From CAWUJT01 sp963922715 (GTDB taxonomy: Bacteria; Pseudomonadota; Alphaproteobacteria; Rhodobacterales; Rhodobacteraceae), in assembly GCA_963922715.1 (NCBI GenBank), contig CAWUJT010000074.1:1-12494 (forward strand): a DNA stretch of 12,494 nt. Reading direction: 5' to 3'. The notes beneath the pieces are model-generated. The model was not told the origin of the DNA. It made no database searches and saw only the letters and a list, made by a program, of their open reading frames with translations. Below, piece by piece: positions 6,709 to 12,494 of the stretch (the stretch's first letter is position 1; every line of letters begins with the position of its first letter). The translations under genes were made by a program, and so were the position numbers.

Positions 6709-7758
6709 ATGTCTCTCAATTTCGCATCAGATAATGTAGGCCCGATTGCACCTGAAATTTTAAGCGCTCTGGAAAAAGCGAATTCCGGCAGTTCAATGCC
6801 ATATGGTGCAGACCCATGGATGGCAGATGTGCGCACACATCTGCGCAGTTTGTTAAAAACCCCAGAGGCCGAGGTTGTTTTGGTTTCAACCGGAACGGCG
6901 GCCAATGCCCTGGCTGTGGCTTGTCTTGTCCAGCCTTGGCAGAGCGTTCTGTGCCATAAGCTCGCGCATATTGAGGAAGACGAATGTGGCGCGCCAGAGT
7001 TCTTTTCCGGTGGAGCGAAGCTTGTACTTCTTGATGGAGAGCATGGGCGGATCGCGCCCCAGACACTCAAGCGGGCTCTGCAAGGGCTGGCGGGCAAAAG
7101 CGTTCACAACGTCCAAAAGGGTGCGCTGTCGATTACGAACGTCACAGAGGCCGGAACTGTTTATGATCTGAAACAACAAGCCGCATTGATTGCAGAGGCA
7201 AAGGCCAGTGGCCTGCCCGTACATCTTGATGGCGCGCGATTTGCCAATGCGTGTGTTGCTTTAGATTGTAGCGCTGCTGAGCTTGCACAAGGGGTTGATC
7301 TCATCAGTTTTGGTGGCACGAAAAATGGCTGCATGGGCGTTGAAGCCCTTGTCATGCGCGATCCCACCCGGCTTTGGGAGCTTGAGTTGCGGCGTAAACG
7401 GGCTGGCCATCTTTGGTCCAAGCATCGATATCTCTCTGCACAGATGTTGGCCTATTTGGAAAACGATCTGTGGCTAAAGCTTGCCGAAAAGGCGAATACA
7501 GCGGCGCAATACCTTGTCACACAGCTTAAGGAATTGGAGGAAATAGACTTTGTTCACCCACCACAGGCAAACATGATCTTTGCGCGCTTGCCACGTGCAA
7601 AACATAAAGCGGCTTTTGAGGGGGGTGCCCAATATTATCTAATGGAAGGCCCGAAAGAGGGCCCCGCGGACACACCACTTTTGTGTCGGTTGGTATGCGA
7701 TTGGTCAAAGACAAACGATGATATCGATACGCTCATCAATCTCTACAAAACGGCTTAG
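6709..7758 (+). CDS. ltaE: Low-specificity L-threonine aldolase
   Basis: A PLP-dependent fold-type I enzyme that splits L-threonine and L-allo-threonine into glycine and acetaldehyde (EC 4.1.2.48). The 349 residues are normal for the family. Visible features: N-terminal FASDNVGPI, STGTAAN (60-66) for phosphate binding, HKLAHIEEDECGAPEF (83-98) with the aromatic-stacking His region, VHLDGARFANA (171-181) with Asp174 and Arg177, and the PLP lysine in FGGTKNGCMG (Lys205). Start ATG 6709 is supported by the first conserved residues, but no clear Shine-Dalgarno sequence precedes it. It is single and divergent from the unknown gene at 6068-6568. It uses the product of the pathway that hom feeds, though nothing shows co-regulation. 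It is followed by transposon debris. Confidence 0.93.
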   Translation: MSLNFASDNVGPIAPEILSALEKANSGSSMPYGADPWMADVRTHLRSLLKTPEAEVVLVSTGTAANALAVACLVQPWQSVLCHKLAHIEEDECGAPEFFSGGAKLVLLDGEHGRIAPQTLKRALQGLAGKSVHNVQKGALSITNVTEAGTVYDLKQQAALIAEAKASGLPVHLDGARFANACVALDCSAAELAQGVDLISFGGTKNGCMGVEALVMRDPTRLWELELRRKRAGHLWSKHRYLSAQMLAYLENDLWLKLAEKANTAAQYLVTQLKELEEIDFVHPPQANMIFARLPRAKHKAAFEGGAQYYLMEGPKEGPADTPLLCRLVCDWSKTNDDIDTLINLYKTA

Positions 7759-7810
7759 ACTGAGAGAAATCGAAAGGCGACTGCATATTTGATAAACCCA
7801 GACAATGTAG

Positions 7811-7950
7811 GTGATTGATACCGCCCCTTTCGTACAGGCCAGTCGTCTTTCATGTCTGCACTGGTATCCAGCGGAGTTTGACTTTCGCTACAACTATCAT
7901 GAAGCTAACGGTGTAAACGATGTCAAAAGGGCTTGTGTGGCTACACGTGT
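7811..7950 (+). pseudogene. Remnant of an IS1595/ISXO2-type transposase C-terminus
   Basis: The plus-strand frame from 7811 reads HWYPAEFDFRYNYHEANG followed by VNDVKRACVAT. This resembles the end of the DDE domain of ISXO2-like transposases, where a YLxEFDFRYNxR...GxND..RA segment precedes the terminal GKRLTY. Here the terminal motif is lost and the frame runs on into unrelated sequence, stopping at 8006-8008. No upstream catalytic region is present in the 50 bases between the aldolase and this point. Identification is from memory of the family signature. Confidence 0.6.
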
Positions 7951-8004
7951 CATGGGTTTGTTCCGGTTCTTGAAGCGCTTGAGTTGCCTTAAAGGCGACC
8001 AACA

Positions 8005-8052
8005 ATAGCAGACAAATATAGTGACGATTTCAAACGTGATGCAATTCGGATA
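8005..8052 (+). pseudogene. Remnant of an IS3-type transposase OrfA start
   Basis: Codons from 8008 read ADKYSDDFKRDAIRI, the usual start of the helix-turn-helix OrfA in IS3-family elements (KYSDxFKRDAV...). The position where ATG is expected is ATA (8005-8007), so the start is mutated. Homology stops at 8052, exactly where the oppositely oriented IS5-like fragment begins, so the element was cut by another insertion or deletion. Confidence 0.55.
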
Positions 8053-8185
8053 GGCCATTACGATTGATGAAGATAATCCCACTCAACACACGCCGATCAT
8101 TGACGCGGGGTTTGCCATGTGACTTGGGGAAGAGGGGCTCAAGACGCGCCATCTGCATAGCCGATAGCCAAAATAGATATGACAT
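8053..8185 (-). pseudogene. Remnant of an IS5-family transposase N-terminus
   Basis: Minus-strand ATG 8185 opens MSYLFWLSAMQMARLEPLFP, then KSHGKPRVNDRRVLSGIIFI and NRNGL. This is the hallmark N-terminus of the IS5/IS1031-type transposases common in alphaproteobacteria. The family continues RWRDAP after NRNGL; here it breaks at 8053 and runs into the IS3-like remnant, so the whole DDE catalytic region is missing. A GGTGA ribosome-binding-site-like block precedes the ATG. Only about the first 45 of roughly 250 residues remain. Confidence 0.75.
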
Positions 8186-8235
8186 GTTCACCGCTCGTTT
8201 TTTATCGTGAGGCACGCAGCCAAGTAGAAATCAAT

Positions 8236-8247
8236 GGGTCATGACCC
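8236..8247. repeat. Perfect 12-base palindrome
   Basis: GGGTCATGACCC is self-complementary. It lies between the IS5-like fragment and the recombinase tail, close to the point where recombinase similarity begins, and may mark a breakpoint. Its function is unknown. Confidence 0.4.
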
Positions 8248-8261
8248 TAAAAGCCACAAGC

Positions 8262-8515
8262 CTCGGCATACCTTCGAGGAGTCGTTCGAGCACGCTATGC
8301 GCTTCTTATCAAACCCTTGGGATATATGGAGAAAATCGAGTTTAACCTTGAAGAAAACAGTCCTCAGATTGGCGTTCTCGGAGCCTTTACCATACAGCCG
8401 GGGAACAGGGCTTCGAACACCTAATTTAGCCTTATCTTTCAAGTATTTAAATGATTTTTGCAGAAATAAATGTGATATGGCGCGCTGGGGAGGATTCGAA
8501 CCCCCGACCCCTTGA
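8262..8515 (+). pseudogene. C-terminal remnant of a large serine recombinase, overlapping tRNA-Arg
   Basis: The plus-strand frame reads HTFEESFEHAMRFLSNPWDIW, then a TVLRLAFSEPLPYSRGTGLR segment and TPNLALSFKYL. This resembles the extreme C-terminus of large serine recombinases of Rhodobacterales (…FLxNPWxIW…RTVLRLAF.E.L.Y.R..GFRTP). The catalytic resolvase domain and most of the recombinase domain are absent. The frame ends MARWGGFEPPTP with TGA at 8513-8515: those last residues are the antisense of the T-arm and acceptor end of the tRNA-Arg gene. The remnant therefore abuts a likely attachment site. An ATG occurs at 8234, but similarity starts only near 8262. Confidence 0.65.
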
Positions 8516-8554
8516 TTCGTAGTCAAGTACTCTATCCAGCTGAGCTACCAGCGC
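8478..8554 (-). tRNA. tRNA-Arg (anticodon ACG)
   Basis: A 77-base cloverleaf on the minus strand. Acceptor GCGCTGG pairs perfectly with CCAGCGC, followed by discriminator G and an encoded CCA. The D-arm GCTC…GAGT, anticodon stem CTTGA/TCAAG around loop CTACGAA (anticodon ACG, for CGN arginine codons after A34 editing), and T-arm GGGGG-TTCGAAT-CCTCC are all present. It is intact despite the neighbouring recombinase remnant, as expected when an integrating element restores the gene's 3' end. Confidence 0.97.
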
Positions 8555-8605
8555 GTGGCAGCTTGTGTATCTTGCCAGTCCATAGTGTGCAAGCGATTTT
8601 CAGCA

Positions 8606-10000
8606 TCAAGCAGGTGTGATCTCGTATTTCAAAGGGAGTTCAATAAGAAATACAGTTCCCGTATCATCAGATGATTTGAGGGTGAGGGTGCCGCCATGGC
8701 CGCGAACCAGTTCGGTGGAAATAATCAACCCAAGGCCGGTGCCGCCTTTGCGTGCAGACCCGCCAAACGGTTTGAACAAATTTTCGCGGGCTTTTTCAGG
8801 CAAGCCGGGGCCTGTGTCATGGACCTCGATATTCACTGTATGCGTCGTTTCATAGGCTGAAATGCATACATGCCCAGGGTGTTTTGTAGCCAGGATCGCT
8901 TGGCACGCATTGCGCACCAGATTGGTCAAAACGCGATACATTTGATCTTTATCGAGTGGAAACGCCAGATCGGGTGCAACATCACAGATGATCTCAATCG
9001 CGTCGTCTTTGACGGCCAGCCGCTCACTCTCGCAGACTTCTTCGCACACCTCTTGCAGGCGTGTTCTTTTTAATTGTGGTGGGGCTTCTTCGGCACGACC
9101 GAACGCTAATGTCCCCTCTGTCAAAGCCACAGCACGCCCCAAAGAGGCAATGAGCCGCGGCGCGACACGTTGAACCGTGGCATCCTCAACTCGGTGAAGA
9201 CGGTCACCCAGAAGTGTGGCCGTGGTCAAAATGTTCCGCAGATCATGGGCAATTTTCGCAACCGCTTCCCCCAGCTGCGCCAGGCGTTGCTTTTGTTTCA
9301 GCGATTGGCTGACTTGGCGTTCCATGGCATACAAGGCCTCTTCCGCGGCGCGCAGTTCACGCACCTTTGAGGTGGGCTGTATGATCTGGCGTGCATCTTC
9401 CGGCGAAGCCGCAAATCGATCCATATCATCCACAAGCATCTGAATGGGGCGCACAAGCAGTCGGCGCACCGAAACGAACAGAAGTGCTGCGGTGATAATG
9501 GAAATAATCAGCGAAAGAATGAGAATGTTCAGGGCATATTCCAGCATGGAGGCTCGGAGCAAGCGGCTATCCATCGTGATCTCGATTTCTATGCCACCAC
9601 TTTTCACAGGAACTCCAATCACACGGATGACCTCTGGCGTGGCCACCGAAAGACGTCGCAGAGCATCGCGGATCAAGACGTAAATACTGGGCGCACTGAG
9701 ATCGACAGTGAAGCCGACAGCTCCAGGCAATGTACTCGACAGCATAAGCTCCCGTAATGCATCACGACGCAAGACAACATTGAGGACACCTGCATTCTCC
9801 AAAAGCTCTGCCTCAACGTCTGGGGTGATCATTTGTTCACTGCCCAAAAGGGTCAATGTGGCGATTTGGGCGCGCTCAAGCCGTTGGAGCAGATAATCTT
9901 GCCGATAGCGCGCAATCGACGGCACGAAGATCAGCACTTCCGCGAGCATCACGAAAAGGATCGTTAGAATCAAAAACCTGCCGGAGAGAGACCGCACCAC
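8606..10000 (-). CDS. Membrane-bound sensor histidine kinase
   Basis: A 464-residue two-component sensor. Topology: TM1 at about 7-28, an extracytoplasmic sensor region of about 125 residues, TM2 at about 154-177, a HAMP linker at about 178-232 (RRLLVRPIQMLVDDMDRF), then the dimerisation H-box KIAHDLRNILTTATLL with phospho-acceptor His252. The ATPase domain has N-box LTNLVRNACQAI (358-369), G1 DTGPG (395-399), F-box LFKPFGG (408-414) and G2 GGTGLGL (419-425). It therefore looks catalytically competent. The start is one of two adjacent GTG codons (10000 or 9997); AAGG at 10007-10004 is better spaced from the second. No response regulator is in the window, so its partner is elsewhere. It is the last gene of the minus-strand run beginning with the TVP38 gene, 78 bases after the oxidoreductase. 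The signal sensed is unknown. Confidence 0.93.
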   Translation of the reverse strand: MVRSLSGRFLILTILFVMLAEVLIFVPSIARYRQDYLLQRLERAQIATLTLLGSEQMITPDVEAELLENAGVLNVVLRRDALRELMLSSTLPGAVGFTVDLSAPSIYVLIRDALRRLSVATPEVIRVIGVPVKSGGIEIEITMDSRLLRASMLEYALNILILSLIISIITAALLFVSVRRLLVRPIQMLVDDMDRFAASPEDARQIIQPTSKVRELRAAEEALYAMERQVSQSLKQKQRLAQLGEAVAKIAHDLRNILTTATLLGDRLHRVEDATVQRVAPRLIASLGRAVALTEGTLAFGRAEEAPPQLKRTRLQEVCEEVCESERLAVKDDAIEIICDVAPDLAFPLDKDQMYRVLTNLVRNACQAILATKHPGHVCISAYETTHTVNIEVHDTGPGLPEKARENLFKPFGGSARKGGTGLGLIISTELVRGHGGTLTLKSSDDTGTVFLIELPLKYEITPA

Positions 10001-10078
10001 TCACCTTTATATGCACTCATAAAATCATGTTACCCAAGTCAGGCTTGGACGTCTATCGTTTCGCTATCAAACCGAAGG

Positions 10079-11524
10079 CTAAGGCAGAACTTTTTGAACA
10101 AACCGCACCACACGTTTGACGCCTGCGTTTTCAAAAAGCCTCGGAACATAATACTGTCCTGCTGCACGTTTGTTCAGTTCTGACAGCGTTGGATAGGGCG
10201 CGATCATATTGGTGACGGCTGAGATTTTTAGCTTGTTTGCAATAACAAGTGCCCAGAGTGAGATCAATTCCCCGGCTTGAGCACCCACGATAGACGCCCC
10301 AATAGGTCGCCCTTTGACAATCATCACTTTCACCAGACCCGTTGTTTTCCCCTCGGCAATCGCGCGATCATTTTCGTGGTAGGGAAACCGCACGACCTCA
10401 AGCGCATCCCCATGCCTCTTTTTTGCGTCCGCTTCGGTCAGCCCAACTTGGGCCAGTTCGGGATCGGTATATGTCACCCAGGGAATGTGATCTTCACGCA
10501 CTTTGGCAGGCAGACCAAACAGCATGGATCGGATGATCACACCGGCATGATACCCCGCGACATGGGTGAATTGGTGCCGCCCTGCCGCATCTCCAATCGC
10601 ATAAACCTTCGGATTGGTTGTTTTCAGCGCGGCGCTTGTTTCTATACCACGGCGGTTGAACCGCACACCTGCCTTTTCCAGATCGAGATTATCAACATTT
10701 GGCGTGCGCCCAACGGCCATCAGAATGTGCGAGCCCGTGATTTTCCGTCCGTCTTTCGTGACGACTGTGATATCGCCCACCTGTCCTTCGATCCTCTCTG
10801 CCAGAGCATCTTCATAAAATTCAACACCCTCTGCCTTGAGCTTCTCTGTGACAATGGTCGCCATCTCGGGATCATCCCGACCCAAGACTTTCGCGCCCTC
10901 AACAACACTCACTTTAGAGCCAAGGCGGATATGGGCCTGGGCCATTTCGATGCCAATCGGCCCCCCACCAACGATGATCAGGTGGTCAGGCTGCTCTCGT
11001 AGGTCAAAAATGGTCTCATTGGTTTCGTAAGGCACTGAGTCGAGGCCAGGAATAGGCGGCACAAACGGGCGAGAGCCGGTGGCAATCACAATCCGCCGCG
11101 CTTTGATTGTGTAAGGGCCGGCCTGCACTTCATCACGGCCGATGAATTTACCAAACTCTCGGATCACACGAACCCCTAAACCTTCAAAGCGTTCTTGGCT
11201 GTCAACGGGTGCAATCGTCTCTATCACCTTATGTACATGATCTTTGGCACTGGCATAGTTTACATCAGGAACAACGGATGCAACGCCAAATTTCTCCCCA
11301 TGGCGCATGGCATAGGCTTGTTTGCCTGCGGCAATCAGTGCCTTTGAAGGCACACACCCGAAGTTGAGGCAATCACCGCCCATTTTATGGCCTTCGAGCA
11401 ACACCACCTCTGCCCCCATCTGCACCGCACCTGCCGCCACACTCAGGCCCGCTGACCCCGCGCCGAGGATGAGAATATCTGTTTTGATGTGTTCCATGGG
11501 GCGCTCTTGATTGATTGTGTTCAT
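10079..11524 (-). CDS. FAD-dependent disulfide oxidoreductase, mercuric-reductase-like
   Basis: A 481-residue flavoprotein of the pyridine nucleotide-disulfide oxidoreductase class I. The FAD site is GAGSAG (21-26), the redox-active pair is in GGDCLNFGCVPSKAL (Cys52 and Cys57), the NAD(P) site is VGGGPIGIE (185-193), and the second FAD motif is VYAIGDAAG (307-315). Near the C-terminus, IAPYPTLSE (441-449) has Tyr444 where dihydrolipoamide dehydrogenases have His (HPT..E). This replacement, together with the absence of the MerA N-terminal metal-binding domain and of a C-terminal vicinal Cys pair, argues against both a true lipoamide dehydrogenase and a true mercuric reductase. The start ATG 11524 overlaps the TVP38 stop as ATGA, with AAAGGA just upstream. 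Pairing with TVP38/TMEM64 proteins is a recurring arrangement; the physiological substrate is unknown. Confidence 0.92.
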   Translation of the reverse strand: MNTINQERPMEHIKTDILILGAGSAGLSVAAGAVQMGAEVVLLEGHKMGGDCLNFGCVPSKALIAAGKQAYAMRHGEKFGVASVVPDVNYASAKDHVHKVIETIAPVDSQERFEGLGVRVIREFGKFIGRDEVQAGPYTIKARRIVIATGSRPFVPPIPGLDSVPYETNETIFDLREQPDHLIIVGGGPIGIEMAQAHIRLGSKVSVVEGAKVLGRDDPEMATIVTEKLKAEGVEFYEDALAERIEGQVGDITVVTKDGRKITGSHILMAVGRTPNVDNLDLEKAGVRFNRRGIETSAALKTTNPKVYAIGDAAGRHQFTHVAGYHAGVIIRSMLFGLPAKVREDHIPWVTYTDPELAQVGLTEADAKKRHGDALEVVRFPYHENDRAIAEGKTTGLVKVMIVKGRPIGASIVGAQAGELISLWALVIANKLKISAVTNMIAPYPTLSELNKRAAGQYYVPRLFENAGVKRVVRFVQKVLP

Positions 11525-12255
11525 TTTTCAGTCCTTTGGAAGCGTTTTACAAGGATGGGAAGAAGTGACAACAACGCAAGCCCAAGAAGTGGCCAAAGGA
11601 TATAGGGTTCAAAAATAATCCCAAGATCGGGTGTTTCACCTGCGGCAAAGACTTCCCCAAGCCCCGCTCCGACGGATGTGTAGACAAGACCGCCGGGCAA
11701 AATCCCCAAGAAAGTAGAAATCGCATACCGATGCAAAGGCACAGCGAGAAAGGCGGGCAGAAGATTAGCAACGAAGAAGGGAACCACTGGGATCAGCCGC
11801 ATCGAAAACAACATCGACCATTGATTATTTTCCAGCCCCTGTTTGATGGTTTTGACCAATCCTTCCGAGCTGTCTAGCGCCCGGCTGAGCCGTTCGCCAA
11901 ACCCCATACGCGCGGCTTGAAAAATCGCAATCGCCCCGAATGTTGCAGCCAGCACGTTATATATCGCCCCAGGAAATGTGCCAAACAGAAACCCGCCGGT
12001 CAGTGTTGCGATCGTCGCACCTGGAAGTGAAAAGGCCACGATAATCGTATAGGCCACGACAAAGCTCAAAACAGCCAACACGTAATTGGCATCGCGAAAG
12101 GCCAGCAAAGCCTCTCTGTTCTGTGCCAGAGTATCGAAGCTGAGATAATCCCGAAAGCTATAGGCACCGATCACGGCCACGCCTAAAATTGCAATAATCG
12201 GTAGGCGTTTGATGAACCCTGATTTTTGTGGTGCATCTGAAACAGTTCCTGGCAT
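11521..12255 (-). CDS. TVP38/TMEM64 family membrane protein
   Basis: A 244-residue inner-membrane protein of the DedA-like VTT superfamily. Hydrophobic segments lie at about 18-33, 59-76, 80-115, 150-172, 180-205 and 215-236. The conserved core has FSLPGATIATLTGGFLFG (75-92) and RLIPVVPFFVANLLPA (153-168), the paired Pro-containing re-entrant motifs of the family. Relatives are linked to lipid scrambling or membrane homeostasis; the exact role here is unknown. The frame is open to GTG 12318, but ATG 12255 is chosen because GAGGA lies about 5 bases upstream and the likely promoter (12298-12327) falls inside the longer version. Its stop overlaps the oxidoreductase start by four bases, so the two are translationally coupled. 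Confidence 0.92.
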   Translation of the reverse strand: MPGTVSDAPQKSGFIKRLPIIAILGVAVIGAYSFRDYLSFDTLAQNREALLAFRDANYVLAVLSFVVAYTIIVAFSLPGATIATLTGGFLFGTFPGAIYNVLAATFGAIAIFQAARMGFGERLSRALDSSEGLVKTIKQGLENNQWSMLFSMRLIPVVPFFVANLLPAFLAVPLHRYAISTFLGILPGGLVYTSVGAGLGEVFAAGETPDLGIIFEPYILWPLLGLALLSLLPILVKRFQRTEK

Positions 12256-12297
12256 GGTGTCCTCGCTAACAAGTTGTATGACTGTGAAATCGCGCAT

Positions 12298-12327
12298 TTT
12301 ACACAGCTTTAAAAGCACCCCTCACAA
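12298..12327 (-). promoter_or_regulatory. Probable promoter of the TVP38 operon
   Basis: On the minus strand, TTGTGA (12327-12322) and TGTAAA (12303-12298) are separated by 18 bases, each matching consensus at 4 of 6 positions. Transcription would start near 12291, giving a leader of about 36 bases to ATG 12255. The -35 is one arm of the inverted repeat at 12321-12342. Confidence 0.45.
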
Positions 12328-12342
12328 GTCAGTGATTGTGAG
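12321..12342. promoter_or_regulatory. Inverted repeat, candidate operator between divergent promoters
   Basis: CTCACAA (12321-12327) and TTGTGAG (12336-12342) are perfect reverse complements with an 8-base spacer. Each arm reads TTGTGAG outward, so each can supply a -35 box: one toward the TVP38 operon, the other toward the plus-strand terminator at 12444. A dimeric regulator bound here would control both. Confidence 0.5.
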
Positions 12343-12371
12343 TGAACACAAGCGCAGCCTACAAGTGTAAA

Positions 12372-12474
12372 TATTTCAGATAAACACCCAGAAACGATCA
12401 CTTGGATGTGTGTCAGAAGCTTTTTGTTACAATTTGATAAGTCAAAGGCCCTTTGTTTAGGGCCTTTGTTTTTT
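12372..12474 (+). ncRNA. Candidate small RNA upstream of the TVP38 operon
   Basis: No plausible protein frame is present, yet the stretch ends in a strong plus-strand terminator. A possible promoter is TTGTGA (12336-12341), 18 bases, TACAAG (12360-12365), which would start a transcript near 12372 and give an RNA of about 100 bases. The interior is AT-rich and contains no motif I recognise from known alphaproteobacterial small RNAs. Inferred from the terminator without a gene, so tentative. Confidence 0.35.
12444..12474 (+). terminator. Rho-independent terminator, plus strand
   Basis: AAAGGCCCT (12444-12452) pairs perfectly with AGGGCCTTT (12459-12467) around a 6-base loop, followed by GTTTTTT. 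The T-run exists only on the plus strand; read on the minus strand the stem is followed by GACTTATC, so it does not serve genes from the right. All genes from 8478 to 12255 are on the minus strand, so it has no obvious client gene. Confidence 0.88.
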
Positions 12475-12494
12475 GTGGTGTTTGTGTTTTATTC

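Noticed and set aside
10277..11002. Plus-strand open frame of 241 codons
   Set aside because: Antisense to the flavoprotein oxidoreductase, with a His/Cys/Pro-rich composition typical of a shadow frame. The opposite strand has all expected motifs.
12406..12494. Short plus-strand frame at the right edge
   Set aside because: It reads straight through the terminator hairpin and T-run and lacks a ribosome binding site.
1..12494. CRISPR array, rRNA, phage structural genes or a toxin-antitoxin pair
   Set aside because: I saw no regularly spaced repeats, no rRNA-like sequence, and no gene pair or motif of these kinds on either strand.

Overview
The window looks like chromosomal DNA of an alphaproteobacterium, most likely Rhodobacterales (Roseobacter group). 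The basis is moderate-to-high GC coding sequence, a compact homoserine dehydrogenase - glpX - recJ operon of the kind seen in that order, and protein sequences that read as typical of it. This is recognition from memory, not a database result.

Layout. (1) 1-246: AT-rich 3' end of an unidentified gene (about one third G+C over the first 180 bases). (2) 247-471: a decayed second copy of the start of the homoserine dehydrogenase gene. (3) 472-1727: a divergent pair, a TetR-type repressor and an AhpD/carboxymuconolactone-decarboxylase-like protein, with two matching 16-bp operator-like sites between them. (4) 2061-6054: hom, glpX and recJ in one tight operon. (5) 6068-6568: a convergent small membrane-anchored protein of unknown function. 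(6) 6709-7758: a low-specificity L-threonine aldolase. (7) 7759-8515: a graveyard of mobile-element remnants (IS1595/ISXO2-like, IS3-like, IS5-like, and the C-terminus of a large serine recombinase) abutting an intact tRNA-Arg(ACG) gene at 8478-8554. (8) 8606-12255: a minus-strand operon of a TVP38/TMEM64 membrane protein, a mercuric-reductase-like FAD oxidoreductase and a sensor histidine kinase. (9) 12256-12494: an inverted repeat that could carry two divergent promoters, and a strong plus-strand terminator with no plus-strand gene before it, which suggests a small RNA.

How the parts relate. The hom fragment at 379-470 differs from the intact hom start mostly at synonymous third positions. 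It therefore comes from a hom gene that had diverged under selection, not from a fresh duplication. With the tetR/ahpD-like pair sitting exactly between the two hom starts, the simplest reading is that this regulated redox cassette entered next to hom by recombination with a related strain and left a hom scar. The tRNA-Arg side shows a separate history: an element with a serine recombinase whose reading frame runs into the antisense of the tRNA gene, followed by IS insertions and decay. The core metabolic genes (threonine/methionine branch, gluconeogenesis/Calvin cycle FBPase, RecJ) are intact and ordinary.
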